Of a stretch of DNA of 64,000 bases, positions 19,732 through 30,922 are shown piece by piece (the first letter of the stretch is position 1; each line of letters opens with the position of its first letter). A program made the translations under genes and the position numbers. The notes below the pieces were generated by a model. It had not been told where the DNA came from and searched no databases. It saw only the letters and a list, made by a program, of their open reading frames with translations. This DNA is from Pyricularia pennisetigena. Lineage: Eukaryota; Ascomycota; Sordariomycetes; Magnaporthales; Pyriculariaceae. The stretch is from assembly GCF_004337985.1 (NCBI RefSeq), contig NW_021940923.1, positions 248,001-312,000 on the forward strand. The letters run 5' to 3'.

Positions 19732-21718
19732 CTAAGCACACACGTTGAACCGACCGACGCTGGGGTCGTGGTCCGACACCTCACCGGCCCTGTCCGCCCA
19801 GGTGTTGACGTGGAGGTGCTGGAAGCTGGAGCGGCGGCTGCAGGGCGTGCTGACGGACAGCGAGGGGCTGACAAAGGTGTGGTCGAGCTGTTGCGTGTTC
19901 ATGTCGAAGAGGTACGAGTACCGCTCCTCAGGGGCTATGCCCACCACCTCGTCCAGGTCCAACAGGCCAGAGGTCTTCATAAAGGTTTGCAGCGGGGACA
20001 CGGGGATGAACTCGTTGAAGTCTCCGGCCGCGATGACTTGCGCCTCCGGGTCCTCGGCTAGGATCTCGGCGATGAACTCCTAAAGGTAGCAACAAAGAAA
20101 AAGAAAAAGAAAAAAAAAACATTAGCAAAGGGAAGTCCCACCTGAGGATTGGTTGGAAGGTCAAAAAGAACAAACTGCTCGGGATACTTACGCCAGTCAC
20201 CTGTGCCTGCTGCGTCCGCTTCTCTACGGCGCCGTTGTCAGGGGTGCGCAGGTCTCCGTGCAACGACGAGCTGCCGCCCTTGGAGCTAAAGTGAACATTG
20301 ACAGTGAAGAAGGGCTTGGTGGCATTGAGGGCTTTCCAGGCGGCGACGAGGGGCTTGCGCGTGGCAGCCCAGGCACCGTTAGCAGGATCGATCCGACCCG
20401 GGTTGAACTTGAGCGTGGGGCCCGGCAGCACCTCGTTGGCATCGGCGGCGGTGCCGGTGGTGTTTGTCGGCTCCGCCAGGGTCAGGATGGACGGCTTGTA
20501 AAGATACGCAACGCGGATGTTGCCGCCGGGCTGGCCACCGTCCTGGTTGTCGACGGGAGCGATCTCGACCCAGCTGTAGTCGACCTTGCCGTCGGTGAGG
20601 TTGGAGACGGCGGAGCTGAGGGCCTTGAGGGTGTTGGTGGCGTCGACGACCCCGTCGTTGGTGGCGCAGCTGTCGTCCTGGACCTCTTGCAGGAAGACAA
20701 GATCCGGAGTCTGGAGCGCGTCGACGAGCTGGGCGGCGACGGCCGGCAGATGGGCAGAAGAGGGGCACAGGTTCTCGACGTTGAAGATGCCCACCGTCAC
20801 GCCGCTGCAACTGCCCTTGCTGGCGAGCGTCGAGTTGCGCGGGTTGTACGGGGTGGGGGTATCCACGCGGATGGCGGTAAGGGGCAGGATGCGGTAGAAG
20901 CCGAAGGCATAGGTGACGATGCCGGTGACCTCGGTCATCTTGTCACCGAGCTTGGTGTCGGACGGGTTCTTGGTCCCATCGAGCGGGGTGCCAATCAGAA
21001 TGGCCTCCGGGTTGGCATCGACGTCGCGCATCGTCAGACCACCGCGGGCATTTCGGCCCGTGGTTGGCCAGTCGCCTGCCACCCAGATGTCGCCATAGTT
21101 GTTGGGACGATTGAGGGCCACGGGGGCCCGGACGGTGACCAACTCGCCGTTGAGGCTCTCCCAGAAGTCGAGGCCGTACTTGGTAGGGTCCAAGACCGGG
21201 TTCGCCTCGGTCAAGAGCGCGGCTGCGTTGGGAGTAGCAAAAATGTCGCCATTGTCGAGGCTAGTGTACTGCTCGGTCGGCGGGGCCGATGTGTCCTTGC
21301 CAATGACCAGGGGCACGGCCGGGTTTCCCGACGACAGCTTCCTGACGTTTGTGGTGGTGGTGACCTCGGTGAGGAACAAGTGCTTGCTGTCGGACCTGTA
21401 CTCCAGCACGCGGCCGTCGAGAACGACCAGATCGCCTACCGACAGGTTTGCGCCGACGTTGCGGTCAAAGACGTAGACGGCCTCCGAGGTCAGAGGGTCA
21501 TTGTCGGGCTCGTTTGACCGGAGCCAGATGCCGTTGGGGCCCTTTGCAAGGACAACTCCAGTGACGTTCTTGACGGCCTGGTCCTTGAGCGGCGAAACGA
21601 ACTTGTTGCCGTTGATTTCGGCGATGGACTGGGCCAGAGATGGGGCAACAAGGCCGGCAACAAGGGCCACGAGGGCTGCGGTCGGAGCGCTGGTCAACAT
21701 GGCGACCAAGGACGACAA
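19732..21718 (-). CDS. Secreted endonuclease/exonuclease/phosphatase-family protein
   Basis: Two exons (21718-20192 and 20079-19732) around a 112-bp intron (GTAAGT..TTTAG) give 624 residues. A hydrophobic N-terminus ending PSLAQS is a signal peptide. Residues about 30-300 form an OB-like region typical of large extracellular nucleases. The EEP catalytic domain follows, with GIFNVENLCP, the metal-binding LQEVQDD (about residue 343), VNVHFSSKGG, GDFNEF (528-533, in exon 2) and SDHDPSV (His613). All signature motifs of the Mg-dependent DNase I-like fold are intact. Family members hydrolyse nucleic acids or phosphodiesters outside the cell; the substrate is inferred, with extracellular DNA or RNA most likely. 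The exon junction lies just before the block containing GDFN, so the single-exon reading would lose catalytic residues. Upstream is a gene-poor stretch leading to the retrotransposon. Confidence 0.88.
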
Positions 21719-23660
21719 CGAGAGACGACGTCTAGTTTGCTGGGGGACGTCAGGACTCCCGATCCAAGGTCACTGCCGACAAGCGGGTGCCATGGCTTTT
21801 TATTGAACCGATGCTGGCTGCCTAGCACCCAAGGCGCAGCTCGGGCGATCGAAGCCCTGCCAAGCGGAGGGTGAGTTCCCGGATAGGAAGCTGTGAAAGC
21901 TGGCGAGGCGAACATGTGCGGGTCCTCGGTGGGCTGAAGGATGAATTCGGCGTCGCACACAAACCGATTGGCCAACTGCCCTAGGGGTTCATTTCAGCGC
22001 GCAATTAACCACCTTGGTCCAATGGAACTGCGACATGCGCAGCACGTTCTCCAATGAGGCGTCGATTAGCTCGCGCGATAAGGTAGAGAAGGTTTCTTGG
22101 ACAGGGACAAGAGCGGCAAGGACTGCCGAATAGGAGGGCCAGAAACGGGGGACTGGCTATTCAGCTTGCCAGCTTGCCAGCTTTACATGGGTGCGTTAAT
22201 CTTGAGCGTGTGATTTTTTTTTTTTTTTTTTCTTGCTTTCGTTCCGCCGCGTCATTTATCTTGTCGTGCATCGATTGATTGCAACCATTGATTGATTGTG
22301 CACCATTTGAGTGCGGCCATTTGATGATCGCCGACAAGTAAAAAAAGTCAAATCCCACAAGTGTTGAAATTGAGATCAAGGAAAACGGAAGGCGGGGGTG
22401 GGGCCGGCATCCCAAGCAAGCCAATGTGCCGTACAAGGTAGTATTATGCGGTATCTCATGGGCTGGTACCTTCCTAACAACGACTCGCAAAATCCATTCC
22501 AAACACAAAACCTCCTCCATTGCAATCTTGTCGTCTTCTCGACTTGGGAAACAAAATCAACGTCAGAAACGGATGTCTTTTGCACCTTAGTCAGCCCCCC
22601 TCACATAACCGTTCCATAAAACGTTTCCACAGCCGTGTAACACCACCGTTACCAAAACGGTTCTACCCGTCGCGAGTAACATCAAATCTGTTGGCAGTCG
22701 TAGACGGACCGTGGTTTGCTGAAAGAACGAATGAATAATAGTAACTCTGAATTTAATTATGCTAATCGTATTTGGTCTTGACGCCATTGGCACGGCCATC
22801 ATCATCACAACAACTAACAACATCGAAAATATACAACCAGCAATCCACAAGTGAAACCCGTCTCGATCAGCCAGCAGTTGAATGGGGAGAAAGTTGCTTT
22901 TTATTCATCACAATCTCGAGCTAGCTGGATAATATTCTATACCACTGTAATCGCAAACAGTTGCATGAACCAGCGTCCTCGCTCATAAAAGTTTCTACCG
23001 GGATGGGTTGTAAGTTTATCACGGCGAGTATTCGAAAAACATTTGCCGCAAGGTGAAATCAAAGGAGGCCGAATGGGAAGTCAATCTTCAGAAATTGCGG
23101 CTACGATGGCGACTAGGGCTATGTAGCCACAATAAATGTTTTAATAACAGCCATTACACCGGCGGTAGCTTCAAAGGTATTAATTAGATGTTGTGGGAAA
23201 TGAAAAAGGTAGCAAAACTATCCCAAGTCCCATTCACTGACATCATGTACGAAGGTTTATCATAACATAAAAGCTTTGCAGAGCATGAGTGAGAACAAAC
23301 TTCGAGACTCGGCTGCTTGAGGCCTTGACCAACTCCAATAGAAGATAATAATGGCGGTAATATCAAGCCATGATTTCAACTACCCCAAGGGTCCTTGGAG
23401 GAAATTGCCTCTGGCAGATATAAAAGGTACTAACATACAAACCTTGCATTAATATAAAACGACCCAGTAATAAACTGGCTTCCTACTGGCATATGCAGTT
23501 TCTCTCAGCCGTCCTAATCAAAGCGCTCAATTATTATAAAAACTGCCAGAAGACTGGAAAGTCTAATGGTAGTAAGTGCAGTTGCTCAATGTTAATTGCA
23601 AGATTGTATTCCGTTTCTATCCTACTTTTTTAAATGAACTCTTATTGCGATTTCAAGAGC
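21719..23660. other. Nuclease promoter and intergenic region
   Basis: About 1.9 kb containing the probable promoter of the nuclease gene, a T run near 22214 and increasingly AT-rich DNA toward the retrotransposon. No gene, tRNA or 5S rRNA was recognised. Confidence 0.5.
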
Positions 23661-23665
23661 CAGTT
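23661..23665. repeat. Target-site duplication CAGTT, left copy
   Basis: CAGTT immediately precedes the left LTR and is matched exactly by CAGTT at 30918-30922 after the right LTR. Confidence 0.92.
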
Positions 23666-24120
23666 TGTTACGACCAGACAAGATGGGTCGGTACCAATGA
23701 GGCCAGGCGGGGTCACACCCCTCCTAACGACATTCGCCCAAAGAAATCGCCGACAACAGAATATCGATTACCTAAGGGAGAAGTTACGTGACGCCACGTG
23801 ATCGCCAAAAAGGTGATCTCAATAATTCTTAAGAGATTACAACAGATTAGGCGAAATGATTTTTGCGATTTGTGACAAATTAAGGGAGATTATATTCGGA
23901 ACATAATTTATATAAAATACGCTTATTATTATATAAATAAATTCGATTTTAGGATTATTTAGCAGCAATTAAATTTTAATTAATTTTAATATTTATTTAA
24001 AAACGATTATAATTTCACCCCAGTTATTAAAAACCCCAATTACCCAGTTAAAACGTTTAATTGCTTTAACCCATTGTACTTTATTTTAAAAACAGGTTAC
24101 CCGATACCTTAATCGTAATA
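23666..24120 (+). repeat. 5' LTR (455 bp)
   Basis: Starts TGTTACGACC and ends CGTAATA (from CGTAACA). The first ~180 bp are close to the presumed original sequence, while the remainder is heavily AT-converted. Confidence 0.95.
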
Positions 24121-24255
24121 TTTTAATTGCTCCTGTTTAATATTTTGTTTTAAAGTATACCGAATAGTATCGCCGAAATAATGTTTTTTAATAAAACCAC
24201 CCCTTAAACCCCCTTTATTATTAACGTTCCGGCCAACGTTAACGCCTTGCGTTAA

Positions 24256-26220
24256 ATGGTCGCGACGCTCCAAATAAAAAATCGATAATTCCAGGAACGA
24301 ATAACCGAACAAATTAATCGAACCAATAGGAATTATATTAAATACTTTTTATTATTACCTTATAATAATACCCTAAATACCTTATAGGGATTTTTTACGG
24401 GAACCCGGGCTTACTTTTATTTTAACGAGGATAATTTCGATAATAACGCAGAAAAGGTTATTTATATAACCTCGCTATTAAAGGGCGATACGTTTACCTG
24501 GTTCGAACCAATCCTACGAAATTATTTGGACTACAATAAGGAAAAAAACCGTAAAGTTGAAATTAACCGCATTTTCGACAATTACGAGAATTTCGAAAAA
24601 TATTTTAGGGGAGCATTCGGTAACCCAGACGAGGAACGTATAATTAAGCGTAAATTGGTACGCCTTACCCAAACTAAATCGGTATTTAAATATACCAGTG
24701 AATTTCGATAAATTACCGCCAAATTATTATAGGGCCCCGAAGCCCTAATAGCACGTTTTTATACGGGATTTAAAGAAAAAATTAAAAACGAATTTATTAA
24801 AAAAGAACGACCCGACACCTTAGCCGAATACGTAAAATTAGCAATTAAAATCGATAACCGATTTTACGAACGGAAATTGGAACGACGCGAAGGACGTAAC
24901 GTATGGGGGCTAATTTTGCGACAAACCAATACGGGACGCAAATACCAATACCTTAAACCGTTTCGCCAGTATAATATTTCCTACGGAATATATAGCGGAT
25001 TTATGGACCTTAACGCGACCCAATATAAAAAACCGCGCAAAAATCCCAAAAGTGGTAAATGTTTTAAATGCGAAAAATTAGGATATATAGCCAAATTTTA
25101 TCCCCAAAACACTCCGGATTTACACCCCGATTCCAAAAAACCACGAAAATTAAATACCACCACCCACCAATAAATACCACCGGATTAATATAATTTAAAA
25201 AGCTGGACCATATATTACGACGATAATTGTATAATCCATAACAACGCAAAAATGGACGCAGGATAATACCCACAAAAATTTAAAGGCATTCGGACCCTAG
25301 CAGTAGGAGACCGTGTATTTATTAAAACCAAACCACCGGTACAATTACGCAGGTAAAACGCTAAATTACCCGAATTTACGGAATTAAATACTTTAAAAAA
25401 ATTAAAACCAAAACTATTGGAACAAACCCACCGCATCCGGATAATTTAATAAACCCTAACGGACGAATTTAATAACGAATTAAAAGACGAATCTAACGAA
25501 AAAAAGACTATATTTTCAAACCTATACAGTGCAGCAAGGGAAAATAACCCTTATATATATGAAAAAAAATTTATCGATTTATACCGAAACGACTAATTAG
25601 TGTAATTTCCCGGAATATTATTTCGAATACAAATACAGAACCCTATAAGATTAATCGATCCAACCTTCGGAAATTACCCAATTTTGGATACCAAATATCC
25701 CAAACATACAGAAATCTTTTGGGCAAAATGTTTTCGAAACAATTGCGGATTGTATTTTAACAGAAAAATAATCCACGATTTTTTCCCACGACGACGTAAA
25801 ACAATAGGCATCCACGAAATATATACCACCACTAAATTACCCAATTGGGAAATTAAAATAAGATTTAACACCGAACCAGCGGTAATTTTCACCCCTTGTG
25901 ACGATTACCCTATAGTATGCTATAATTAAAGACAATTCCCATGGTACGAATGCACCCGAAGCATTTGCAAAATACATATGTTAGCCAAAGTACAGGTATG
26001 GTACGAAACGAAATCACGATAACCAGGACCCGTATTTATGACCAGAATTGTATGGAACCCCAACGTTAAGAACAACGAAATACCTACAAACGCACGAAAA
26101 ACGCCTGCACTAACAGGGCACCGATTTAATAAAATCAACGTTAAAAACAGCTATACGCCCCGAAATAAGAAAAATAAAAACCCACGACGCGAATCCAATA
26201 AACCAAAAAATTAGGATAGT
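24256..26220 (+). pseudogene. Degenerate gag frame with zinc knuckle and a second Cys/His region
   Basis: From ATG at 24256 a frame is open apart from TAA/TAG codons. It shows a retrotransposon Gag core (SLLKGDTFTWFEPILRNYL and later RKLVRLTQTKSVFKYTSEFR), then a damaged zinc knuckle at about 25060 (CFKCEKLGYIAKFY) whose expected Gly, His and last Cys codons are replaced by Glu, Tyr and Tyr, as RIP-type transitions would do. The same frame continues past the knuckle into a region with two similar units, CFRNNCGLYFNRK (25729) and CTRSICKIHMLAK (25951), which look like a duplicated CX4CX2H motif. The protein is a nucleocapsid-like structural component in the family. The copy is non-functional. 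Confidence 0.75.
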
Positions 26221-26289
26221 TAAACGGTACAGGGTATTAAACGGTAGTAATAAAAACGGAATAAAAAACCCTAAACGCCACGCAAACCA

Positions 26290-26720
26290 CGAAAGTAGCA
26301 CACGAATATATATTCCTAAATATACGATTTAATGGAAAATTTATACAAGCGTTCCTTAATAACGGAGTATAAGGTAATTACATTTTTCCAAAAATCGTGA
26401 AAAAACGACGAATATTTTGGCGATAAAAGGAAAAATTATATCGATTATAAACCGTAAAAAGAAAGGCAATTTTATACGGGAACGGTACCATCGAAACAGA
26501 AACCGTATACCTTTGGATGGAAAATTATGGACGAAAAAAATAAATTACTTTGGATATTACGGAAATAGGGAATAAAGATATGATTTTAGGAATTTTTTAG
26601 TTTAAAAAAAATAACCCCCGGATAAATTGGACTACAGGCCAAATTTAATGGGAAAAGCACCTAATTATTGAACGACTTCCAGCATAGCAGGGTTTATACA
26701 GGAAGCATAGGGCACGGAAG
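26290..26720 (+). pseudogene. Degenerate retroviral-type aspartic protease region
   Basis: In the pol frame, IRFNGKFIQAFLNNG precedes a GNYIF segment, matching the start of a retropepsin domain. The catalytic Asp-Ser/Thr-Gly is read as Asn-Asn-Gly, as expected from G-to-A changes. Several stops interrupt it. The assignment rests on order and motif shape. Confidence 0.55.
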
Positions 26721-26959
26721 GATTAAATAAAACAAATGGCGTACTTATAGGAAAGACGACCAACCCCGGAGCTAATATCGGAAAAAAAGCGATTATTTAC
26801 AGGTTAAAACCGATCCAATTACACAATATAAACCACGAAAAAACAAACCAAAAACGGCAAAATTCCAGAAAAATACCAAAATTATACACGACTATTTAGC
26901 CAAAAACTCGAAACAGGATTACCCGAATACAGTCCGTTCGACCACGAAATATTATTAAA

Positions 26960-28240
26960 AAAAGGAACCCAACCAAAATTCCATAAAATATACGGTTTAA
27001 ATCCGACACAAATGGAAATTTTAAACGAATATTTCGCGGAAAACCTCAAAAAAGGCTATATTAAACCATCGATATTACCAGCAGGATACCCAATCCTTTT
27101 TATACCAAAAAAGAACGGAAAATTACGATTATGCGTGGATTATAAACAATTAAACGATATTACAATAAAAAATTGCTACCCGTTCCCATTAATAGGAAAA
27201 TTTCGAAATATATTTTATTAAATATAATGGTTTACGACATTAAACCTTAAAGGAATATATAATTTAATCCGCATAAAGGAAGGCGAGGAATGGAAAACAG
27301 TATTTCGCATTAAACGAAAATATTACGAATACCTGGTAATACCTTTCGGTTTTACCAACGCCCCCGTAACCTTTTAAACCATAATTAACCACGTTTTTAA
27401 GGAATGTTTAGACATTTTTATCGTTATTTACCTGGACAATATCCTTATTTTTTCCAAAACGTTGGAAAAATACAAAAAACACGTCCACACAGTTTTACAA
27501 AAACTACAAAACGCTAAACTTTTAATTAAACCCGAAAAATGTATTTTTTACAGCAAGTAAATTAACTTCTTAGGATATATTATCGCCCCTAAAAAAATTA
27601 GGATGGAAAAATTAAAAATCCAAACAGTAAAGGAATAACCCCAACCATAAAACGTAAAAAACGTTCGGGCATTTTTTGGATTCGTAAACTTTTATAGAAA
27701 ATTTATTAAAAATTACGGCGCGATCGCCACCCCATTAACCAACATAACCAAAAAGGATTTAAAGTTCCAATGGACGGAATAAATACAGCAAATTTTCGAA
27801 CAGCTACGAAAGGTAATAACACAAAAACCGATCCTTAAAATATTAAACCTAACGAAACCCTTCGAAATCGAAACCGACGCATCCAATTACGCAATCGGAG
27901 GACAATTTAACCAACGAGACGAAAAAGGACGCTTACACCCTTGCGCCTTTTTTTCACAAAAATTATATAAACCAGAATTTAATTACCAAATCCACGATAA
28001 AAAACTTATAGCTATTATCCGAACATTTGAAAAATGGAAACCACAATTATCCGGAATTAAATACAAAATATTAGTTTACACAGATTATAAAAACCTAACC
28101 CATTTTACCACTAGCAAAGTGTTGAACAAACGATAAATTAAATGGGTAAAATTCCTATCAAAATTCCATTTTAAAATTATTTACCGAAAAAAAACAGAAA
28201 ATGGCAGGGCCGACGCCTTTAGCAAAAAACCAAACCATAA
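26960..28240 (+). pseudogene. Degenerate reverse transcriptase and RNase H
   Basis: The pol frame carries Ty3/gypsy RT blocks: [31 protein letters not shown], then [16 protein letters not shown] and the catalytic box read as YLDNILIF, where the second Asp of YxDD has become Asn through a G-to-A change. RNase H follows, with FEIETDASNYAIGG near 27860 and LVYTDYKNL near 28075. Multiple TAA/TAG stops occur. In an intact copy these enzymes synthesise and process the element cDNA. Confidence 0.9.
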
Positions 28241-28329
28241 AAACATAATACCCGAGGAAACACGGAAAATCCTTACGGCAGACGATAACGGAAACCTTTT
28301 ACCAGTTTACCGAAATCTTATAACGACCA

Positions 28330-29330
28330 ACACGGTAACCACATTAAAAAAAATACGGAAAATCCACGAAAATAAAACTCACGGACACCAAAGGATTTCC
28401 AAAACATAAAAACGGTTAAAACAGCACCACAATTTTAAAAAAATACGATAAAAAGTACGAAAAACCATTAAAAACTGCAAACTTTGCGCAAAAAACAAAT
28501 CCGCCAAACACAAGCCTTACGGGCTTTTACAGCCTTTACCAACCCTTAATAAAATTTGGCAAACTATTACAATGGACTTTATCGTCAAACTACCACCTTC
28601 CGAAAAACCATTTATTAAAATTAAATACGACAATATATTAATTATAATGGACAAACTTATTAAATACGCCTATTTCCTACCCTATAAAAAAAGTAATAAC
28701 GCCGAAAAAATCGCCTACACATTCCTACGAATAATTATTAGCAACCACGGACTTCCAGGAAACATTATTACGGATAAAAATAAGTTTTTTACATTAAAAT
28801 TCTGGAAATTTTTAATGGAACAACTAGGAACCGACCACAAATTATTTATAACATTTTACCTATAAATAAATGGATAAACAAAACGAGCAAACCAAATATT
28901 GGAATAATATTTAAAATGTTATATAAACTACAAACAGGATAACTGGGTACGGTTATTACCCACAGCACAATTCGCATATAACAGTTTAAAAAATAAAAAT
29001 ACCAAAACAACCCCGTTTTATACCAATTACGGATTTAACCCTACGGTATATGGAAAATTAAAAACCACGACTACGGCCCCACGAACCGATAAATAAGCAA
29101 GCGAATTACGAAAACTCCACCAAAAATTCCAACAGGAATTGGAATTCGTACGAAAAAAAATAATTAAATACGTTAACCAGTATCGGATAAAAGGACCATT
29201 TTTCCAAAAAGGAAATAACGTTTACTTTATTCGACGCAATATCAAAATATAACGACCAAACAGCAAATTTAATTACAAAAAGCTTAAACTTTTTAAAATC
29301 GATAAAAAAATTAGTGAAACCAATTACAGA
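28330..29330 (+). pseudogene. Degenerate integrase
   Basis: A zinc-binding HHCC-type segment (His residues near 28370-28390, CKLCAKN near 28480) is followed by the catalytic core with MDFIVKLPPS at 28572, an IITDKNKFF segment corresponding to the second catalytic Asp, and a later W-rich section. It is in the same frame as RT and interrupted by TAA/TAG codons. In the family it inserts the cDNA into the host genome. Confidence 0.85.
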
Positions 29331-29429
29331 TTATTATTACCAGAAATTATAAAAATCCACCCAACGTTCCACGTATTATTATTGGAATTAGCACCACCCG
29401 GCACCAATATATAAAAAACAATCGAAATC

Positions 29430-29560
29430 GACGAAAAAAAAATATACGACGTCGAACGAATATTGGACCATAAACGCAACCACGGTAAAACAAAATACCT
29501 TATTAAATAGGAAAATTACGGATACGAAAAAAATATTTAGGAACCTTTTAACCACTTTTA
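29430..29560 (+). pseudogene. Degenerate chromodomain
   Basis: At the end of pol, YDVERILDHKRNHGKTKYLI followed by a K-stop-ENYGYE segment and EPFNHF has the chromodomain pattern (V-x-x-I-L-x-H, Y-L-x-K-W with the Trp codon now TAG). Chromodomains in this retroelement clade direct insertion toward modified histones. Confidence 0.85.
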
Positions 29561-29710
29561 AAATTGTTAGGAACTATTCCGTTAATATTACCAGGAATTG
29601 GATTTGCGAGCAAATTAACTAAAAAAAAAAGGATAATTTAAAAAAGCATTATTTACTATTCCCAAAAGCTAAAAATCGACCAGGATTCGAAACCATACCA
29701 TTAAACGAAT

Positions 29711-30355
29711 TTACAAAAAAACGATTAATATACACCAACAAACCGAAACATACGGATAAAATAATTCACCGACCGAATACTGCGCAAAAACATTTATCTT
29801 ATCCAATAAAAAAGGATTTAAAAAATTTATCGGGAAGGTCGAATCCCAAACAAAATTGGAATCCGGAAAAAACAATTCGAATAATATTTTAAAAAAAATT
29901 TCGGACAATCGCCGCCGTTCCTCCTGCTTTGCCTCCTTACGCTCCACGCGATCCAATTTTTCCAAATTATTAATCCCGCGAAACATAATTTGCATTATTT
30001 TTTCAAACTACAATTTTTTTTGCTTTCGCAAACGAAACAATTTCGCTTATTGCGCGTAAATCTGCTTTTTAAGCGTTTTAACCTCCGCATCCAGTTTCGA
30101 ATACTGGCGATTAATATAACGGATTTAAACAGCGGATAAACCCAATACGTCGCAACCAAAACGGTTGGAACGAACGCATTCCATATAACGAGCAAAATCC
30201 TGCGGAAACATTTAACAAAATATTACGCCCTTGGTATAATAGGGATTGCAGGAAAATATTTCGATAATATCGGTCGATAATAGGGAAAAAAGGAGAACGT
30301 GGCGACGTTTTGTCGACGAACGACCAAATTTTAATTTGGTTACGCGATTAGACAT
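29711..30355 (-). pseudogene. Antisense coiled-coil ORF inside the retroelement
   Basis: Between the chromodomain and the right LTR the minus strand has a 215-codon frame from ATG at 30355 to TAA at 29711 with only four internal stops, all TAA or TAG. It starts MSNRVTKLKFGRSS and has a heptad-like segment (YSKLDAEVKTLKKQI, then AKLFRLRKQKKL) and a Glu/Arg-rich region (RVERKEAKQEERRRL). Preservation of frame and composition despite heavy mutation argues that it was coding before inactivation. Antisense accessory ORFs are known in some LTR elements. The function is unknown. Confidence 0.55.
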
Positions 30356-30462
30356 AACGTAAAAAAGTTAGCAAAAAAGGAATATAAAAATAAAAACAAA
30401 AATTAAAGGAATACAAACTATTTAAAAGTTAAAAAGATTTAGCCAAAAAAAAGGAAACCTAA

Positions 30463-30917
30463 TATTACGACCAAATAAAATGGGTCGGTATTAATAAGGC
30501 CAGGCGGGGTTACACCCTTTTTAACGACATTCGCCCAAAAAAATCGCCGATAATAAAACATCGATTATTTAAAGGAAAAATTATGTAACGCCACGTAATC
30601 GCCAAAAAAGTGATTTTAATAATCTTTAAAAGATTACAACAGATTAGGCGAAATAATTTCTGCGATTTGTGACAAATTAAGGGAAATCACATTCGGAATA
30701 TAATTTATATAAAATACGCTTATTACCATGTAAATAAATTCGATTTTAGGATTGCTTAGCAGCAATTAAATTTTAGTTAACCTTAATATTTATTTGAGAA
30801 CGATTATAACTTCACCCCAGTCATTGAGAACCCCAGTTACCCAGTCAAGACGCTCAGTTGCTTCAACCCACTGTACTTTACCCTAAGAACAGGTTACCCG
30901 ATACCTTGATCGTAACA
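30463..30917 (+). repeat. 3' LTR (455 bp)
   Basis: Starts TATTACG (from TGTTACG) and ends CGTAACA. The first ~180 bp are AT-converted and the last ~240 bp retain the presumed original bases, the opposite of the 5' LTR. Confidence 0.95.
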
Positions 30918-30922
30918 CAGTT
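30918..30922. repeat. Target-site duplication CAGTT, right copy
   Basis: Exact match to 23661-23665. Confidence 0.92.

Larger units (their letters stand above)
23666..30917 (+). mobile_element. Ty3/gypsy chromovirus LTR retrotransposon, inactivated by RIP-like mutation
   Basis: A complete 7252-bp element: 455-bp LTRs bounded by TGTTACG..CGTAACA inverted ends, 5-bp target duplication, a gag-like frame, protease, reverse transcriptase, RNase H, integrase and a C-terminal chromodomain in that order, which is the Ty3/gypsy chromovirus layout (MAGGY/Cft1-like). A purine-rich stretch just before the right LTR is a plausible polypurine tract; a primer-binding site is not recognisable. Every reading frame is broken by TAA or TAG codons explained by C-to-T or G-to-A transitions, while most CpG remain. 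By hand alignment the LTRs differ at about 64 of 455 positions, all transitions, consistent with repeat-induced point mutation. gag and pol lie in different frames. It cannot be autonomous. Confidence 0.95.

Noticed and set aside
20153..21517. 454-codon + strand frame over the nuclease gene
   Set aside because: Shadow of the EEP exon, with no recognisable motif.
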